A stretch of 64,000 nucleotides of DNA from Virgibacillus natechei (lineage in GTDB: Bacteria > Bacillota > Bacilli > Bacillales > Amphibacillaceae): the NCBI RefSeq assembly GCF_026013645.1, contig NZ_CP110224.1, positions 1,674,001 through 1,738,000 of the forward strand. Reading direction: 5' to 3'. The position numbers and the translations under genes are program-made. Shown here piece after piece: positions 55,950-64,000 of the stretch (within the stretch, counting starts at the first letter, position 1; each line of letters starts with the position of its first letter). The notes beneath the pieces are model-generated. The model did no database searches and had not been told where the DNA came from. It was given only the letters and a program-made list of their open reading frames with translations.

Positions 55950-56399
55950 ATGTCAATATTCCATGCAATGAATAATAGTGCAAGTGCTTTAACAGCTCAG
56001 CGTCTTCGCATGGACGTTGTATCTTCCAATGTAGCAAATGCAGAAACAACGCGAGCAACAGTGAATGAAAACGGAGAATATGAACCTTATCGTAGAAAAA
56101 TGGTAGAAATGGCGCCGCAAGATAAAAGTTTTCGATCTTTTTTACATAAAGCACAAGGGACAGAATCGGCTTCAGGTGTAGAAGTGACGAATATTGTTGA
56201 AGATGAAGATCCTTTTAAAATGGAATATAACCCGAATCATCCAGATGCAAATGATGATGGTTATGTTGAACTACCGAATGTAGACCCATTAAAGGAAATG
56301 GTTGATCTAATGAGTACGACCAGGTCCTATGAAGCAAATGTAACCTCTTTAAATGCTAGCAAAGGTATGTTAATGAAGGCATTGGAAATAGGGAAATAA
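55950..56399 (+). CDS. flgC: Flagellar basal-body rod protein FlgC
   Basis: 149-residue proximal rod protein: AMNNSASALTAQRLRMDVVS, NVANAETTR, YVELPNVDPLKEMVDLMSTTR and SYEANVTSLNASKGML are typical. GAGGAGGAAGC lies upstream, overlapping the end of flgB. Confidence 0.97.
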   Translation: MSIFHAMNNSASALTAQRLRMDVVSSNVANAETTRATVNENGEYEPYRRKMVEMAPQDKSFRSFLHKAQGTESASGVEVTNIVEDEDPFKMEYNPNHPDANDDGYVELPNVDPLKEMVDLMSTTRSYEANVTSLNASKGMLMKALEIGK

Positions 56400-56420
56400 T
56401 CCACAGCAAGGAGTATGAAA

Positions 56421-56723
56421 ATGGATAGTCTATCAATAAATAATATACAACAACAAACATCATTACCTGAATCTGCAAATACAATTTCACCTGGAGATGC
56501 CCAGAATAATTTTGCTAATACACTAAAATCAGCAATTGATGGAGTGAATGAAGCACAAATTGCGTCTGATGAAAAGACAGAAGCACTGGCACAAGGTAAT
56601 ATAGATGATTTGCATGATGTGATGATTACTGCTCAAAAAGCTAGTCTTACATTGGAAACAACTGTACAGGTTCAAGGTAAGGCTATAGATGCTTATAACG
56701 AAATTATGCGTATGCAAGTCTAA
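56421..56723 (+). CDS. fliE: Flagellar hook-basal body protein FliE
   Basis: Adaptor between the MS ring and the rod. A 100-residue protein with the C-terminal motif DLHDVMITAQKASLTLETT and VQVQGKAIDAYNEIMRMQV. AAGGAG is 7 nt before ATG 56421; ATG 56415 would add two residues. Confidence 0.95.
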   Translation: MDSLSINNIQQQTSLPESANTISPGDAQNNFANTLKSAIDGVNEAQIASDEKTEALAQGNIDDLHDVMITAQKASLTLETTVQVQGKAIDAYNEIMRMQV

Positions 56724-56835
56724 TTTACCATGTTCGATATACATGGAGTAGAAATGGTATAACAGTTGATTTAGTACATGTTTGCAATTAACCAGAAATA
56801 ATTGTTATTTTTTTGGCGCTTTGGTGGGGGAATAT

Positions 56836-58446
56836 ATGAAAGAAAAAATGATGAAGTGGAAAGATACAGCGGCAACTGCTTGGACAAGCAGATCAAAAAG
56901 CCAAAAAGGCGTCTTTATAGGTTCAGCACTAATTATCATCATGCTAATCGCAGCTATAGCACTCGTTACATCAAGTTCTAATTTCGTCCCGTTGTATAAT
57001 AATTTAACTTTACAGGAATCGGGACAAATAAGTGAAGAATTAGATGCTAGGGGTATTCCTTATGAAATAGAGGATGGTGGTACGACAATTACTGTACCGG
57101 AGCCACAAGTAGATACCTTAATGGTAGATCTTGCAGGTCAAGGAATACCAAACAGCGGAAATATTGACTATTCTTTTTTTAGTGAAAACACCTCCTGGGG
57201 GATCACAGATAATGAATTTGACATTATGAAGCTTGATGCAATGCAAACAGAGCTAGGTAATCTAATGCAAGGTATTGATGGAATTGAAAGTGCTGAAGTG
57301 ATGATTGACATGCCTGAAGATCCAGTGTTTGCAAGTGAAACAACACAAGAATCCAGCGCTTCAATCGTGTTAAATACACAACCAGGGTATCAATTTGAAG
57401 GAAACCAAATCGAGTCTCTCTACCACCTGGTATCCAGTGCTATTCCAAATTTACCAGATGACAATGTGGTTATTATGAATCAGCATTTTGAGTATTTTGA
57501 TCGTGATTCACAAACTGCTCAAGGAAACCAGGATTCGCATTCATACCAACAGACTGTCAAGCAGGATGTGGAACGAGATATTCAAAGAAGGTTACAGCAA
57601 ATGCTTGGTACGATGGTTGGTGCAGATAATGTAATTGTTTCTGTAACAGCAGATATAGATTTCACACAGGAAAATCGGACTGAGGAGCTCATTGAGCCTG
57701 TAGACATTGAGAATATGGAAGGCGTTCCTGTCAGTATTGAATCCATCCAGGAATCATATTCCGGGAACCCTGGTGTTGGTGGAACTGGTGCAGGTGATGT
57801 GACTGGAACTGGGGAAGATGATATTCCTACTATGCAAGAGATAGAAGGTGACGACGGGGAATACGAATTAGATAGAGAAACAATCAACAATGAATATAAC
57901 CGTATCCGCAGAGACATTGTAGAAAGTCCTTATAAAGTTAGGGATTTAGGGGTTCAAGTTGCTGTTGATAGCGTAACGGATTCGGATGGAGATGATATTC
58001 AATATTTAACCCAACAAGAGGAAACAACGGTTGAAGCAGGAATATCTTCCATATTAGATTCTGTTATTGGTACTTCAATGAGTGAAGAGTTTGGTGAGGT
58101 TGTTCCAGAAGATAATTTTTCTATTGTATTTCAGGAGTTTAGTGGGACTACAGCAACGCCTGAAACGACAACACCAATTATTCCAACATGGCTTTATATA
58201 ACAGGTGCTATTTTATTGGCAATCATTATTTTATTAGCTTTCCTATTATTCCGTAATCGCAACGAAGATGAGGAAGAATTTGTAGAAGAAGATTATACAA
58301 CTGAAATTATGGAAGAGGTACCAGAAATAGAAGAACAACAACAGGACTCAGAATCAGTTACACGAAGAAAAGAACTGGAAAAAATAGCAAGAGATAAACC
58401 AGAAGATTTTGCGAAGCTTTTAAGAAGTTGGATCGGGGACGATTAG
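56836..58446 (+). CDS. fliF: Flagellar MS-ring protein FliF
   Basis: Membrane ring that nucleates basal body assembly. The 536-residue protein has two transmembrane helices (about 28-48 and 449-471) flanking the periplasm-facing ring-building domains (NFVPLYNNLTLQESGQISEE, YHLVSSAIPNLPDDNVVIMN). Its acidic cytoplasmic C-terminus binds FliG (KDKPEDFAKLLRSWI-like end). ATG 56836 follows GGTGGGGG; the frame upstream is not conserved. Length equals B. subtilis FliF. Confidence 0.96.
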   Translation: MKEKMMKWKDTAATAWTSRSKSQKGVFIGSALIIIMLIAAIALVTSSSNFVPLYNNLTLQESGQISEELDARGIPYEIEDGGTTITVPEPQVDTLMVDLAGQGIPNSGNIDYSFFSENTSWGITDNEFDIMKLDAMQTELGNLMQGIDGIESAEVMIDMPEDPVFASETTQESSASIVLNTQPGYQFEGNQIESLYHLVSSAIPNLPDDNVVIMNQHFEYFDRDSQTAQGNQDSHSYQQTVKQDVERDIQRRLQQMLGTMVGADNVIVSVTADIDFTQENRTEELIEPVDIENMEGVPVSIESIQESYSGNPGVGGTGAGDVTGTGEDDIPTMQEIEGDDGEYELDRETINNEYNRIRRDIVESPYKVRDLGVQVAVDSVTDSDGDDIQYLTQQEETTVEAGISSILDSVIGTSMSEEFGEVVPEDNFSIVFQEFSGTTATPETTTPIIPTWLYITGAILLAIIILLAFLLFRNRNEDEEEFVEEDYTTEIMEEVPEIEEQQQDSESVTRRKELEKIARDKPEDFAKLLRSWIGDD

Positions 58447-58458
58447 GGGGAATGAACG

Positions 58459-59466
58459 ATGGCAAAACAAACATTATCAGGAAAACAAAAAGCAGCGATT
58501 CTTTTAATCTCCTTAGGTCCAGATATATCAGCGCAGGTGTATAAACATTTATCAGAAGATGAAATTGAGAAATTAAGTTTAGAGATATCTTCTGTAAAAA
58601 AGGTTGACTCCCACATGAAAGAAGATGTACTGGAACAGTTTCATCAAATCGCTGTTGCTCAAGACTTTATTTCCCAAGGTGGTATTGGCTATGCCAAAAC
58701 AGTATTAGAAAAAGCATTTGGAACAGAGGAAGCATCGGGTATTATCAATCGCCTTACCTCATCATTACAAGTTAGACCTTTTGATTTTGCGAGAAAGGCC
58801 GACCCAAAGCAAGTATTAAATTTTATCCAAAGTGAACACCCTCAAACCATAGCTTTAGTCTTATCTTATCTTGATGCGGAGCAGTCTGGCCAAATATTAT
58901 CCGAATTGCCTCAGGAAATGCAAGCAGATATTGCAAAGCGTATTGCAACAATGGACTCTACGTCGCCAGAGATCATTGCTCAGGTGGAACAGGTTTTGGA
59001 ACGAAATATATCATCTTCTTTAACAGAAGATTATACACAAACTGGTGGTATTCAAGCTGTAGTCGAAGTGTTGAATGGTGTAGACCGAAGTACGGAGCGA
59101 ACGATTTTGGATTCCTTAGAAATACAAGATCCTAAGCTTGCTGAGGAAATAAAGAAACGTATGTTTGTTTTTGAAGATATAGTTGTATTGGACAGTCGTG
59201 CAATCCAGCGCGTCATAAGAGAAGTAGAAAATGAAGACCTACAATTGTCACTTAAAGTTTCTAGTGATGAAGTGAAGGATGTTGTCTTTAAAAATATGTC
59301 ACAAAGAATGGCTGATACCTTTATGGAAGAGATGGAGTACATGGGACCAGTTCGGCTACGAGATGTAGAAGATGCACAAACGAGGATTGTTAGCGTGATA
59401 CGCAGACTTGAAGAGATTGGTGAAATTATTATTGCCCGTGGCGGAGGAGACGATATTATTGTCTAG
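58459..59466 (+). CDS. fliG: Flagellar motor switch protein FliG
   Basis: C-ring protein that interacts with the stator. The 335-residue protein shows KQKAAILLISLGPDISAQVYKHL, SEHPQTIALVLSYL, MADTFMEEMEYMGPVRLRDVE with the charged torque helix, and the hinge region. It overlaps fliH by 8 bp. Confidence 0.97.
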   Translation: MAKQTLSGKQKAAILLISLGPDISAQVYKHLSEDEIEKLSLEISSVKKVDSHMKEDVLEQFHQIAVAQDFISQGGIGYAKTVLEKAFGTEEASGIINRLTSSLQVRPFDFARKADPKQVLNFIQSEHPQTIALVLSYLDAEQSGQILSELPQEMQADIAKRIATMDSTSPEIIAQVEQVLERNISSSLTEDYTQTGGIQAVVEVLNGVDRSTERTILDSLEIQDPKLAEEIKKRMFVFEDIVVLDSRAIQRVIREVENEDLQLSLKVSSDEVKDVVFKNMSQRMADTFMEEMEYMGPVRLRDVEDAQTRIVSVIRRLEEIGEIIIARGGGDDIIV

Positions 59467-60205
59467 TCATACGCAGAATCGCCAAAGCAAGGTTATTGAG
59501 CTTAAACCAATCGAGGTTACGAAAAAAGCGCCAAATCAAACGTTAGATTTAGAGGTTGAGGACAGTAAGGTGAAAGATGAAATTCAAAATGCTAGAGATG
59601 AACTGCAAAAAATAGAACAACAGAAGAAACAGCATATAGCTGATACAAAATCAGAAATTGAAAACGCAAGACAGAATTGGAAAAACGAAAAGAAACAATT
59701 TATCGAAGCGGCGAAAGAAGAAGGGTATAATGCAGGTTTCTCGCAAGGAAAAGAAGAGGGGATTCTAAATTATCAGCATTTAATCGATAAGGCCAATTCG
59801 ATAATGGAGGAAGCTATTAAAGATTTTCATTCCACAATTGAAAAAAGTGATGAAGCAATTCTTGGTCTAGCAATACATATAGCGGACACGATTATGAAAC
59901 AGAAGCTTACGGAAGATCCAAGGTCCTTTTTGTCGATCGTGAAAGCTGCAATTAAAGAATTGAAAGATCAATCTGTAATCACTATTTATTTACATCCTAA
60001 TAACTATGAGTATGTTATACAGCAAAAAGATGAATTAGAGCTTATTTTGGAAAGTGAAACAAACTTGTCTATTTATGTGGATGAATCGGTTAAAGAGAAT
60101 GGGTGTGTAATCGAACATCCATTTGGTCAAATTGATGCTGGTACTGATACACAGCTACAGCAGATACGTAAAGTTTTATATGAAATAGCAACGGAGAATA
60201 AATAA
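59459..60205 (+). CDS. fliH: Flagellar export ATPase regulator FliH
   Basis: Peripheral stalk of the export ATPase, homologous to F1 b/delta subunits. About 248 residues with a long charged coiled coil (about 25-95), GYNAGFSQGKEEGILNYQ, and a C-terminal domain (LSIVKAAIKELKD ... IEHPFGQIDAGTDTQLQQI). TTG 59459 is preferred, as GGAGGAG is 9 nt upstream within fliG; the same frame is open from TTG 59408. Confidence 0.9.
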   Translation: MSSHTQNRQSKVIELKPIEVTKKAPNQTLDLEVEDSKVKDEIQNARDELQKIEQQKKQHIADTKSEIENARQNWKNEKKQFIEAAKEEGYNAGFSQGKEEGILNYQHLIDKANSIMEEAIKDFHSTIEKSDEAILGLAIHIADTIMKQKLTEDPRSFLSIVKAAIKELKDQSVITIYLHPNNYEYVIQQKDELELILESETNLSIYVDESVKENGCVIEHPFGQIDAGTDTQLQQIRKVLYEIATENK

Positions 60206-61524
60206 TGAATACATTGGATTACTTTTCTGCAATTGATCAAACAGATACATACAAGCGTTATGGTAAGGTTTTGCGTGTGGTTGGGCTAATGATTGAATCA
60301 CAAGGGCCGGAAGCGAATATTGGAGAAGTCTGTTATATTCATGCTTCAACAAAAAATAAAGATCCAATACTTTCGGAGGTTGTTGGTTTTCATAATGAAA
60401 AGCTGATTCTTATGCCATATGCAGAAGTAGCCGAAATCGGGTCAGGGTGTTTAGTCGAATCGACTGGAAAAGCATTAACGGTCAAAGTAGGACGTGGGTT
60501 AATCGGTAAAGTTGTGGACTCACTAGGTATGAATCTTGACAATTCATTATTACCAAAAGGATTATCTAGCCGTTTAACGGAGCAATCGCCTCCTAATCCG
60601 ATGTTGCGTCCACCTATTTCTGAGCCCTTACAAGTTGGTGTGAAGGCAGTCGATTCTATGCTTACAGTCGGTAAAGGACAACGAATTGGAATTTTTGCAG
60701 GTAGTGGTGTTGGGAAAAGTACATTGCTTGGAATGATTGCTCGTAATAGTAATGCTGATATTAATATTATTGCGTTAATTGGAGAAAGAGGACGTGAAGT
60801 GAGGGAATTCATTGAAAATGACCTCGGGGAAGAAGGACTAAAAAAATCAATTGTTGTTGTCGCCACTTCTGATCAACCAGCTTTAATGCGTATAAAAGGT
60901 GCTTATACCGCTACAGCGATTAGTGAATACTTTCGTGATTTAGGTTATCAGGTAAATTTAATGATGGATTCGGTAACGAGGGTTGCAATGGCCCAGCGTG
61001 AAGTAGGACTTGCAACAGGTGAACCACCAACAACAAAAGGGTATACACCTTCTGTATTTGCAACGTTGCCAAAACTATTGGAACGAACGGGTACGAATGA
61101 ACATGGAAGCATCACAGCATTTTATACAGTTCTAGTCGATGGTGATGATATGAATGAGCCAATAGCAGATACGGTTCGGGGTATTTTAGACGGCCATTTT
61201 GTGATGGATCGTAAACTAGCAGAACGGGGGCAATTCCCTGCTATCAATATCTTGAAATCGATTAGCCGAGTAATGAATAAAGTAGTGGATAACAAGCATC
61301 AAGATTTTGCACAACAAATACGAACTTTTATGGCTACATATGAAGAAAACAGTGAGTTGATTAATATTGGTGCATATAAGCGTGGTACTGATAAAGAAAT
61401 AGACAACGCAATTTCCCATTATCCAAAAATACAAGCCTTTTTAAGGCAGGATGTTTTTGAATATCGAACACTTGATGAATCGATTGAATTGATGAAAGAC
61501 CTGCTTAATGGGGGTGTGAAATAA
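60205..61524 (+). CDS. fliI: Flagellum-specific export ATPase FliI
   Basis: Hexameric ATPase that unfolds and delivers export substrates. The 439-residue protein has Walker A GIFAGSGVGKSTLLGMIARN, IGERGREVREFIE, MDSVTRVAMAQREVGLATGE and RGILDGHFVMDRKLAERG. One-base overlaps with fliH and fliJ show tight coupling. Confidence 0.98.
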   Translation: MNTLDYFSAIDQTDTYKRYGKVLRVVGLMIESQGPEANIGEVCYIHASTKNKDPILSEVVGFHNEKLILMPYAEVAEIGSGCLVESTGKALTVKVGRGLIGKVVDSLGMNLDNSLLPKGLSSRLTEQSPPNPMLRPPISEPLQVGVKAVDSMLTVGKGQRIGIFAGSGVGKSTLLGMIARNSNADINIIALIGERGREVREFIENDLGEEGLKKSIVVVATSDQPALMRIKGAYTATAISEYFRDLGYQVNLMMDSVTRVAMAQREVGLATGEPPTTKGYTPSVFATLPKLLERTGTNEHGSITAFYTVLVDGDDMNEPIADTVRGILDGHFVMDRKLAERGQFPAINILKSISRVMNKVVDNKHQDFAQQIRTFMATYEENSELINIGAYKRGTDKEIDNAISHYPKIQAFLRQDVFEYRTLDESIELMKDLLNGGVK

Positions 61525-61970
61525 TGGCTGAAACAGCTACATTATCTAAACTATTACATATTCGAGAGAATGAAAAGAAAGAAGCAAAACAAGCATATCA
61601 TCAATCAATGGATTTCTTTGAAGGAATAGCTACACGACTATATACATTACTGAAAAGAAAAGAAAATGCGGAGGATTCCTATGATGATTGTTTAAGTGCT
61701 ACGTCGTCTGTTGAGATTATTAAAGAACAGGTCGCTTTTATTGAACTATTAAATAATCAAATTATGAATTTACAGCAACAAGTACAAATTGCTAGAGCTG
61801 ATATGGAGTCCAAGCAAATGAAGTTAAGTGATGCTTACGTTGAAGTGAAGAAATTCGAGAAAATAATAGACACCCGAAAAAAGTCAGAGGAAGAAATGGA
61901 AATAAAGCGGGAAAAAGCTTCGATGGATGAAGTATCCATTCAACAATACTTACGATATAAAAACAGGTGA
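61524..61970 (+). CDS. fliJ: Flagellar export chaperone FliJ
   Basis: 148-residue, fully helical protein, an F1-gamma-like stalk inside the FliI hexamer. Charged heptad pattern throughout (LLHIRENEKKEAKQAYHQSM at the N-terminus, ISSRQ-type turn missing, QYLRYKNR at the end). Identified by size, coiled-coil content and position between fliI and ylxF. Confidence 0.9.
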   Translation: MAETATLSKLLHIRENEKKEAKQAYHQSMDFFEGIATRLYTLLKRKENAEDSYDDCLSATSSVEIIKEQVAFIELLNNQIMNLQQQVQIARADMESKQMKLSDAYVEVKKFEKIIDTRKKSEEEMEIKREKASMDEVSIQQYLRYKNR

Positions 61971-61975
61971 AGCTA

Positions 61976-62524
61976 ATGGTAAAGCAACCAAAAACAAAAA
62001 AGAAAATGAATCCATTTCTGCGATTTCTTTTTGCCATTGTGATTCCAATCGTTGTACTCATTATAGTGGTGATCATTATATTTTCTGCTGCAGGCGTAAA
62101 TGTAATGGATTGGACAAAGGAAAAAGGGAGTAATATTCCAGTTGTGTCTACTTTTATTACAACAGCGGAAGAGGAGAGTCTTCAGCTTGAAGAGGAGCAA
62201 GTTCAGGCTGAAATAGAAAGTAAAGAGGCAGAAATACAGGAATTATATCAAGAGATAGATGGACTTGAGTTCGAAAATGAACAAATGGCGCAGGAAATAC
62301 TTAGGTTGGAAAACAATGATGAAAATCCAGAGGACGCAGCTGCTGGTTCATTTAAGGATATGGACAATGAGCAAGCAGCATTAATTATTGAAAACCTGGA
62401 AAACGAGACGGCTGTTGCTATTTTAGAAGAAGTATCAGATGAGGTACGTGGTGAGATCTTAGAGGCGATGGACCCCGAAACGGCAGCAACTTTAACACAA
62501 TTATTGATTAGTAGTGATGAATAA
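61976..62524 (+). CDS. ylxF: YlxF, MotE-like flagellar protein
   Basis: A 182-residue membrane protein with a short basic N-terminus, one transmembrane helix (about 15-37, FLFAIVIPIVVLIIVVIIIF), a coiled coil (about 65-110), and a C-terminal MgtE-N/MotE-like helical domain (DNEQAALIIENLENETAVAI, EAMDPETAATLTQLL). Related proteins stabilise the flagellar motor or stator. ATG 61976 follows AGGTGA overlapping the fliJ stop; a GTG at 61967 is an alternative. Confidence 0.88.
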   Translation: MVKQPKTKKKMNPFLRFLFAIVIPIVVLIIVVIIIFSAAGVNVMDWTKEKGSNIPVVSTFITTAEEESLQLEEEQVQAEIESKEAEIQELYQEIDGLEFENEQMAQEILRLENNDENPEDAAAGSFKDMDNEQAALIIENLENETAVAILEEVSDEVRGEILEAMDPETAATLTQLLISSDE

Positions 62525-62544
62525 AATGATTCACTTGAAAGGGG

Positions 62545-63975
62545 GTGAGAAAACTGAATGCGATAGGTATGCTTTTTCAACAAGGGCAATTGTCTTTGCC
62601 TTCGTCAGGTAATTTAAAGCAGACTAGTGGAGAAGAAGGTAATTCCTCATTATTTCAAATGCTATTAGATGGCGAACAAGCAACAGAACCACACATTACA
62701 AAAATGAAAGATTCTAGTTCTGATAATGAAGTGATGAATCTGGATAACACCCCAACAGAAATGAAAGAACACTTGTACAATATGTTAATGGATTCTGATA
62801 AATTTGGAGATAAAGCCATTTCTGAAGATGAAATGGGGGCTAAGTGGTTGAATTTGGATAGCGTGTCAACAGAGATAAAAGAACTATTAAATAACATGTT
62901 AATGGATTCTGATAACTTGGAAGGTATAACCATTACTGAAGAAGGAATTGCGAGTAAGTGGATTAATTTGGATCGTTTACCATCCGAGGTGACAGATAAA
63001 TTATTCAACATGATAAATGACTCTGATAATGGGGTGGTGAGCTTAGAGCAATTTTTCGAGTCAGGTATACTACCAACAATATCTGAAGAAGCCTTGATAG
63101 ATACATCTGCTATTCAGAAAGAGTTGGGTGGAATTATTGCAAAGGTTGAAACACTTTTATCCCAGATTGAAACGAAGCAGGATATTAAAAGAGCAGCACC
63201 CAAAATACTAGACTTGCTACAACAATGGACTTCCATGCAAAAGAAGTCAGGTAATAGCGAGTCAAATATTTTATCAACGATGAATAATAAAGAAGGAACG
63301 AAAGAACAGGGAATCTGGAGAGAACTCGTACAATCTTTTCAAAAAAGAGATCAATTAGCAGCAAAACAACACTATAATAGTGATGCTAAAGTTACAAGTT
63401 CAGATATAACGAAATGGATTGGCAACGCATTGGATAACCAGGCGCCTGCTGAGAGATTAGCTGGGCAACCGAATGTGACTAACATGCCAATTACGAGATT
63501 GGAACAACACGCTATCTATCTGAATCAAACGCAAGGTTCTCAGTCTGCTGAGAAGCAATTCATCGAACAATTTCAAAAAATAATGCAAGCGAGTAAATTT
63601 TCAACTATGCCGAATGGAACAAATCAATTATCCATTACAATGCGACCTGAAAATTTAGGTGAAATGATGGTTCGGCTAACACAAGTGAATGGGGAAATGA
63701 CAGTAAAAATTCTTGTTACATCTCAAGCATCAAAAGAAATGCTTGAATCAAACATGGGACAATTGAGAAATATTTTTTCACCACAACAAGTTGTTATTGA
63801 AAAACAGGAATTGACTGCTCAACAAGAACAGGATTTGCAGAAGGATAAGGAAGAGAAAGAAGAACAATTGAAAGACCAAAATAATTCTCACTATCAGGAC
63901 CAGGGCAATGATGAGAAAGACTTGGAAGATGATTTTGAAACACAATTCCAGGAATTATTAAATGAGAAAGTGTAG
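62545..63975 (+). CDS. fliK: Flagellar hook-length control protein FliK
   Basis: Secreted ruler that switches the export gate from hook to filament substrates. The 476-residue protein has a C-terminal Flg_hook domain (LSITMRPENLGEMMVRLTQV, NGEMTVKILVTSQASKEML, LRNIFSPQQVVIEKQE) and an acidic tail. Residues 65-176 are three 38-residue repeats, each with an EF-hand-like acidic loop; I do not expect these in FliK. Start is uncertain: GTG 62545 is listed, CTG 62554 has the best distance to AAAGGGGG, and ATG 62569 is further on. Confidence 0.9.
   Translation: MRKLNAIGMLFQQGQLSLPSSGNLKQTSGEEGNSSLFQMLLDGEQATEPHITKMKDSSSDNEVMNLDNTPTEMKEHLYNMLMDSDKFGDKAISEDEMGAKWLNLDSVSTEIKELLNNMLMDSDNLEGITITEEGIASKWINLDRLPSEVTDKLFNMINDSDNGVVSLEQFFESGILPTISEEALIDTSAIQKELGGIIAKVETLLSQIETKQDIKRAAPKILDLLQQWTSMQKKSGNSESNILSTMNNKEGTKEQGIWRELVQSFQKRDQLAAKQHYNSDAKVTSSDITKWIGNALDNQAPAERLAGQPNVTNMPITRLEQHAIYLNQTQGSQSAEKQFIEQFQKIMQASKFSTMPNGTNQLSITMRPENLGEMMVRLTQVNGEMTVKILVTSQASKEMLESNMGQLRNIFSPQQVVIEKQELTAQQEQDLQKDKEEKEEQLKDQNNSHYQDQGNDEKDLEDDFETQFQELLNEKV
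62737..63070. repeat. Three tandem 114-bp repeats within fliK
   Basis: Units start at 62737, 62851 and 62965, each opening with an Asn-Leu-Asp codon triplet (AATCTGGAT, AATTTGGAT, AATTTGGAT) and sharing ATGTTAATGGATTCTGATAA or a close variant. The first two units are the most similar, indicating intragenic duplication. Confidence 0.8.
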
Positions 63976-63984
63976 GTGCATGTA

Positions 63985-64000
63985 ATGACAACGATTGATC
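63985..64000 (+). CDS. flgD: Start of flgD (hook assembly scaffold), cut by window end
   Basis: ATG 63985 with AGGTG 6 nt upstream and five codons (MTTID) before the window ends. Identification rests on position: flgD (ylxG) follows fliK in Bacillus flagellar operons. Confidence 0.5.

Noticed and set aside
56728..56746. CCATGT...ACATGG hairpin between fliE and fliF
   Set aside because: Six-bp stem with no T run in a continuous operon; likely chance.
61927..62133. 68-codon plus-strand ORF overlapping fliJ and ylxF
   Set aside because: It is out of frame with two well-supported flagellar genes and has no ribosome binding site of its own.

Overview
The window is a low-GC Firmicutes chromosome segment. 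Gene content and order follow the Bacillus subtilis region from rqcH (yloA) through yloB, gmk, priA, prpC-prkC, rpmB, fapR-plsX-fabDG-acpP, smc-ftsY-ffh, rpsP-trmD-rplS, sucCD, topA and codY into the fla/che operon. SpoVM shows an endospore former. Protein divergence from B. subtilis, many acidic proteins, a lepB gene between rplS and rbgA, and GC-richer intergenic repeats suggest a Bacillaceae member of the Oceanobacillus/Virgibacillus/Lentibacillus type; the genus is an inference.

Layout. 1-2.6 kb: the 5' part of rqcH on the minus strand (cut by the window edge), split from its ancestral promoter and start codon by a decayed 1.5-kb integrative element. The element is bounded by a 37-bp direct repeat and holds a frameshifted tyrosine integrase, a broken small gene and a coiled-coil lipoprotein. 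2.6-13.7 kb: a P-type Ca2+ ATPase, the YicC-type nuclease, RemA, Gmk, RNA polymerase omega, CoaBC, PriA, Fmt and RsmB. 13.7-18.9 kb: the PrpC/PrkC phosphatase/kinase pair, RsgA, Rpe, ThiN and SpoVM. 19.5-22 kb: rpmB (minus), then an Asp23-family protein and FakA. 22.3-23.6 kb: a minus-strand AzgA-type purine permease where B. subtilis has sdaAB-sdaAA. 23.7-37.6 kb: RecG, the FapR-controlled fatty-acid cluster, RNase III, SMC, FtsY, YlxM, Ffh, S16 and KhpA. 37.8-47.8 kb: YlqD, RimM, TrmD, L19, LepB, RbgA, RNase HII, the FliK-like/FlhB-tail-like pair YlqG/YlqH, SucCD and DprA. 47.9-55 kb: TopA, a small unknown gene, XerC, HslVU and CodY. 55.5-64 kb: start of the flagellar operon (flgB, flgC, fliE, fliF, fliG, fliH, fliI, fliJ, ylxF, fliK and the first codons of flgD).

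Compared with my recollection of B. subtilis order, def (between priA and fmt), rlmN (between rsmB and prpC), sdaAB/sdaAA and trmFO (between topA and xerC) are missing from their usual places. The first two junctions are tight; the others hold a permease or repeats. Inter-operon gaps carry modular, relatively GC-rich repeats (about 7.55, 19.0-19.4, 22.0-22.26 and 50.04-50.64 kb, plus a different one at 55.1 kb).

Most of the window is ordinary housekeeping sequence. The points most worth a second look are: the integrative-element scar that re-supplies the start of rqcH; a Glu in place of the first residue of RqcH's DR motif; EF-hand-like 38-residue repeats inside FliK; the YlqG/YlqH pair; the modular repeats; and a consensus-quality promoter with a long leader upstream of xerC-hslVU-codY. 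I saw no tRNA, rRNA, CRISPR array or intact mobile element.
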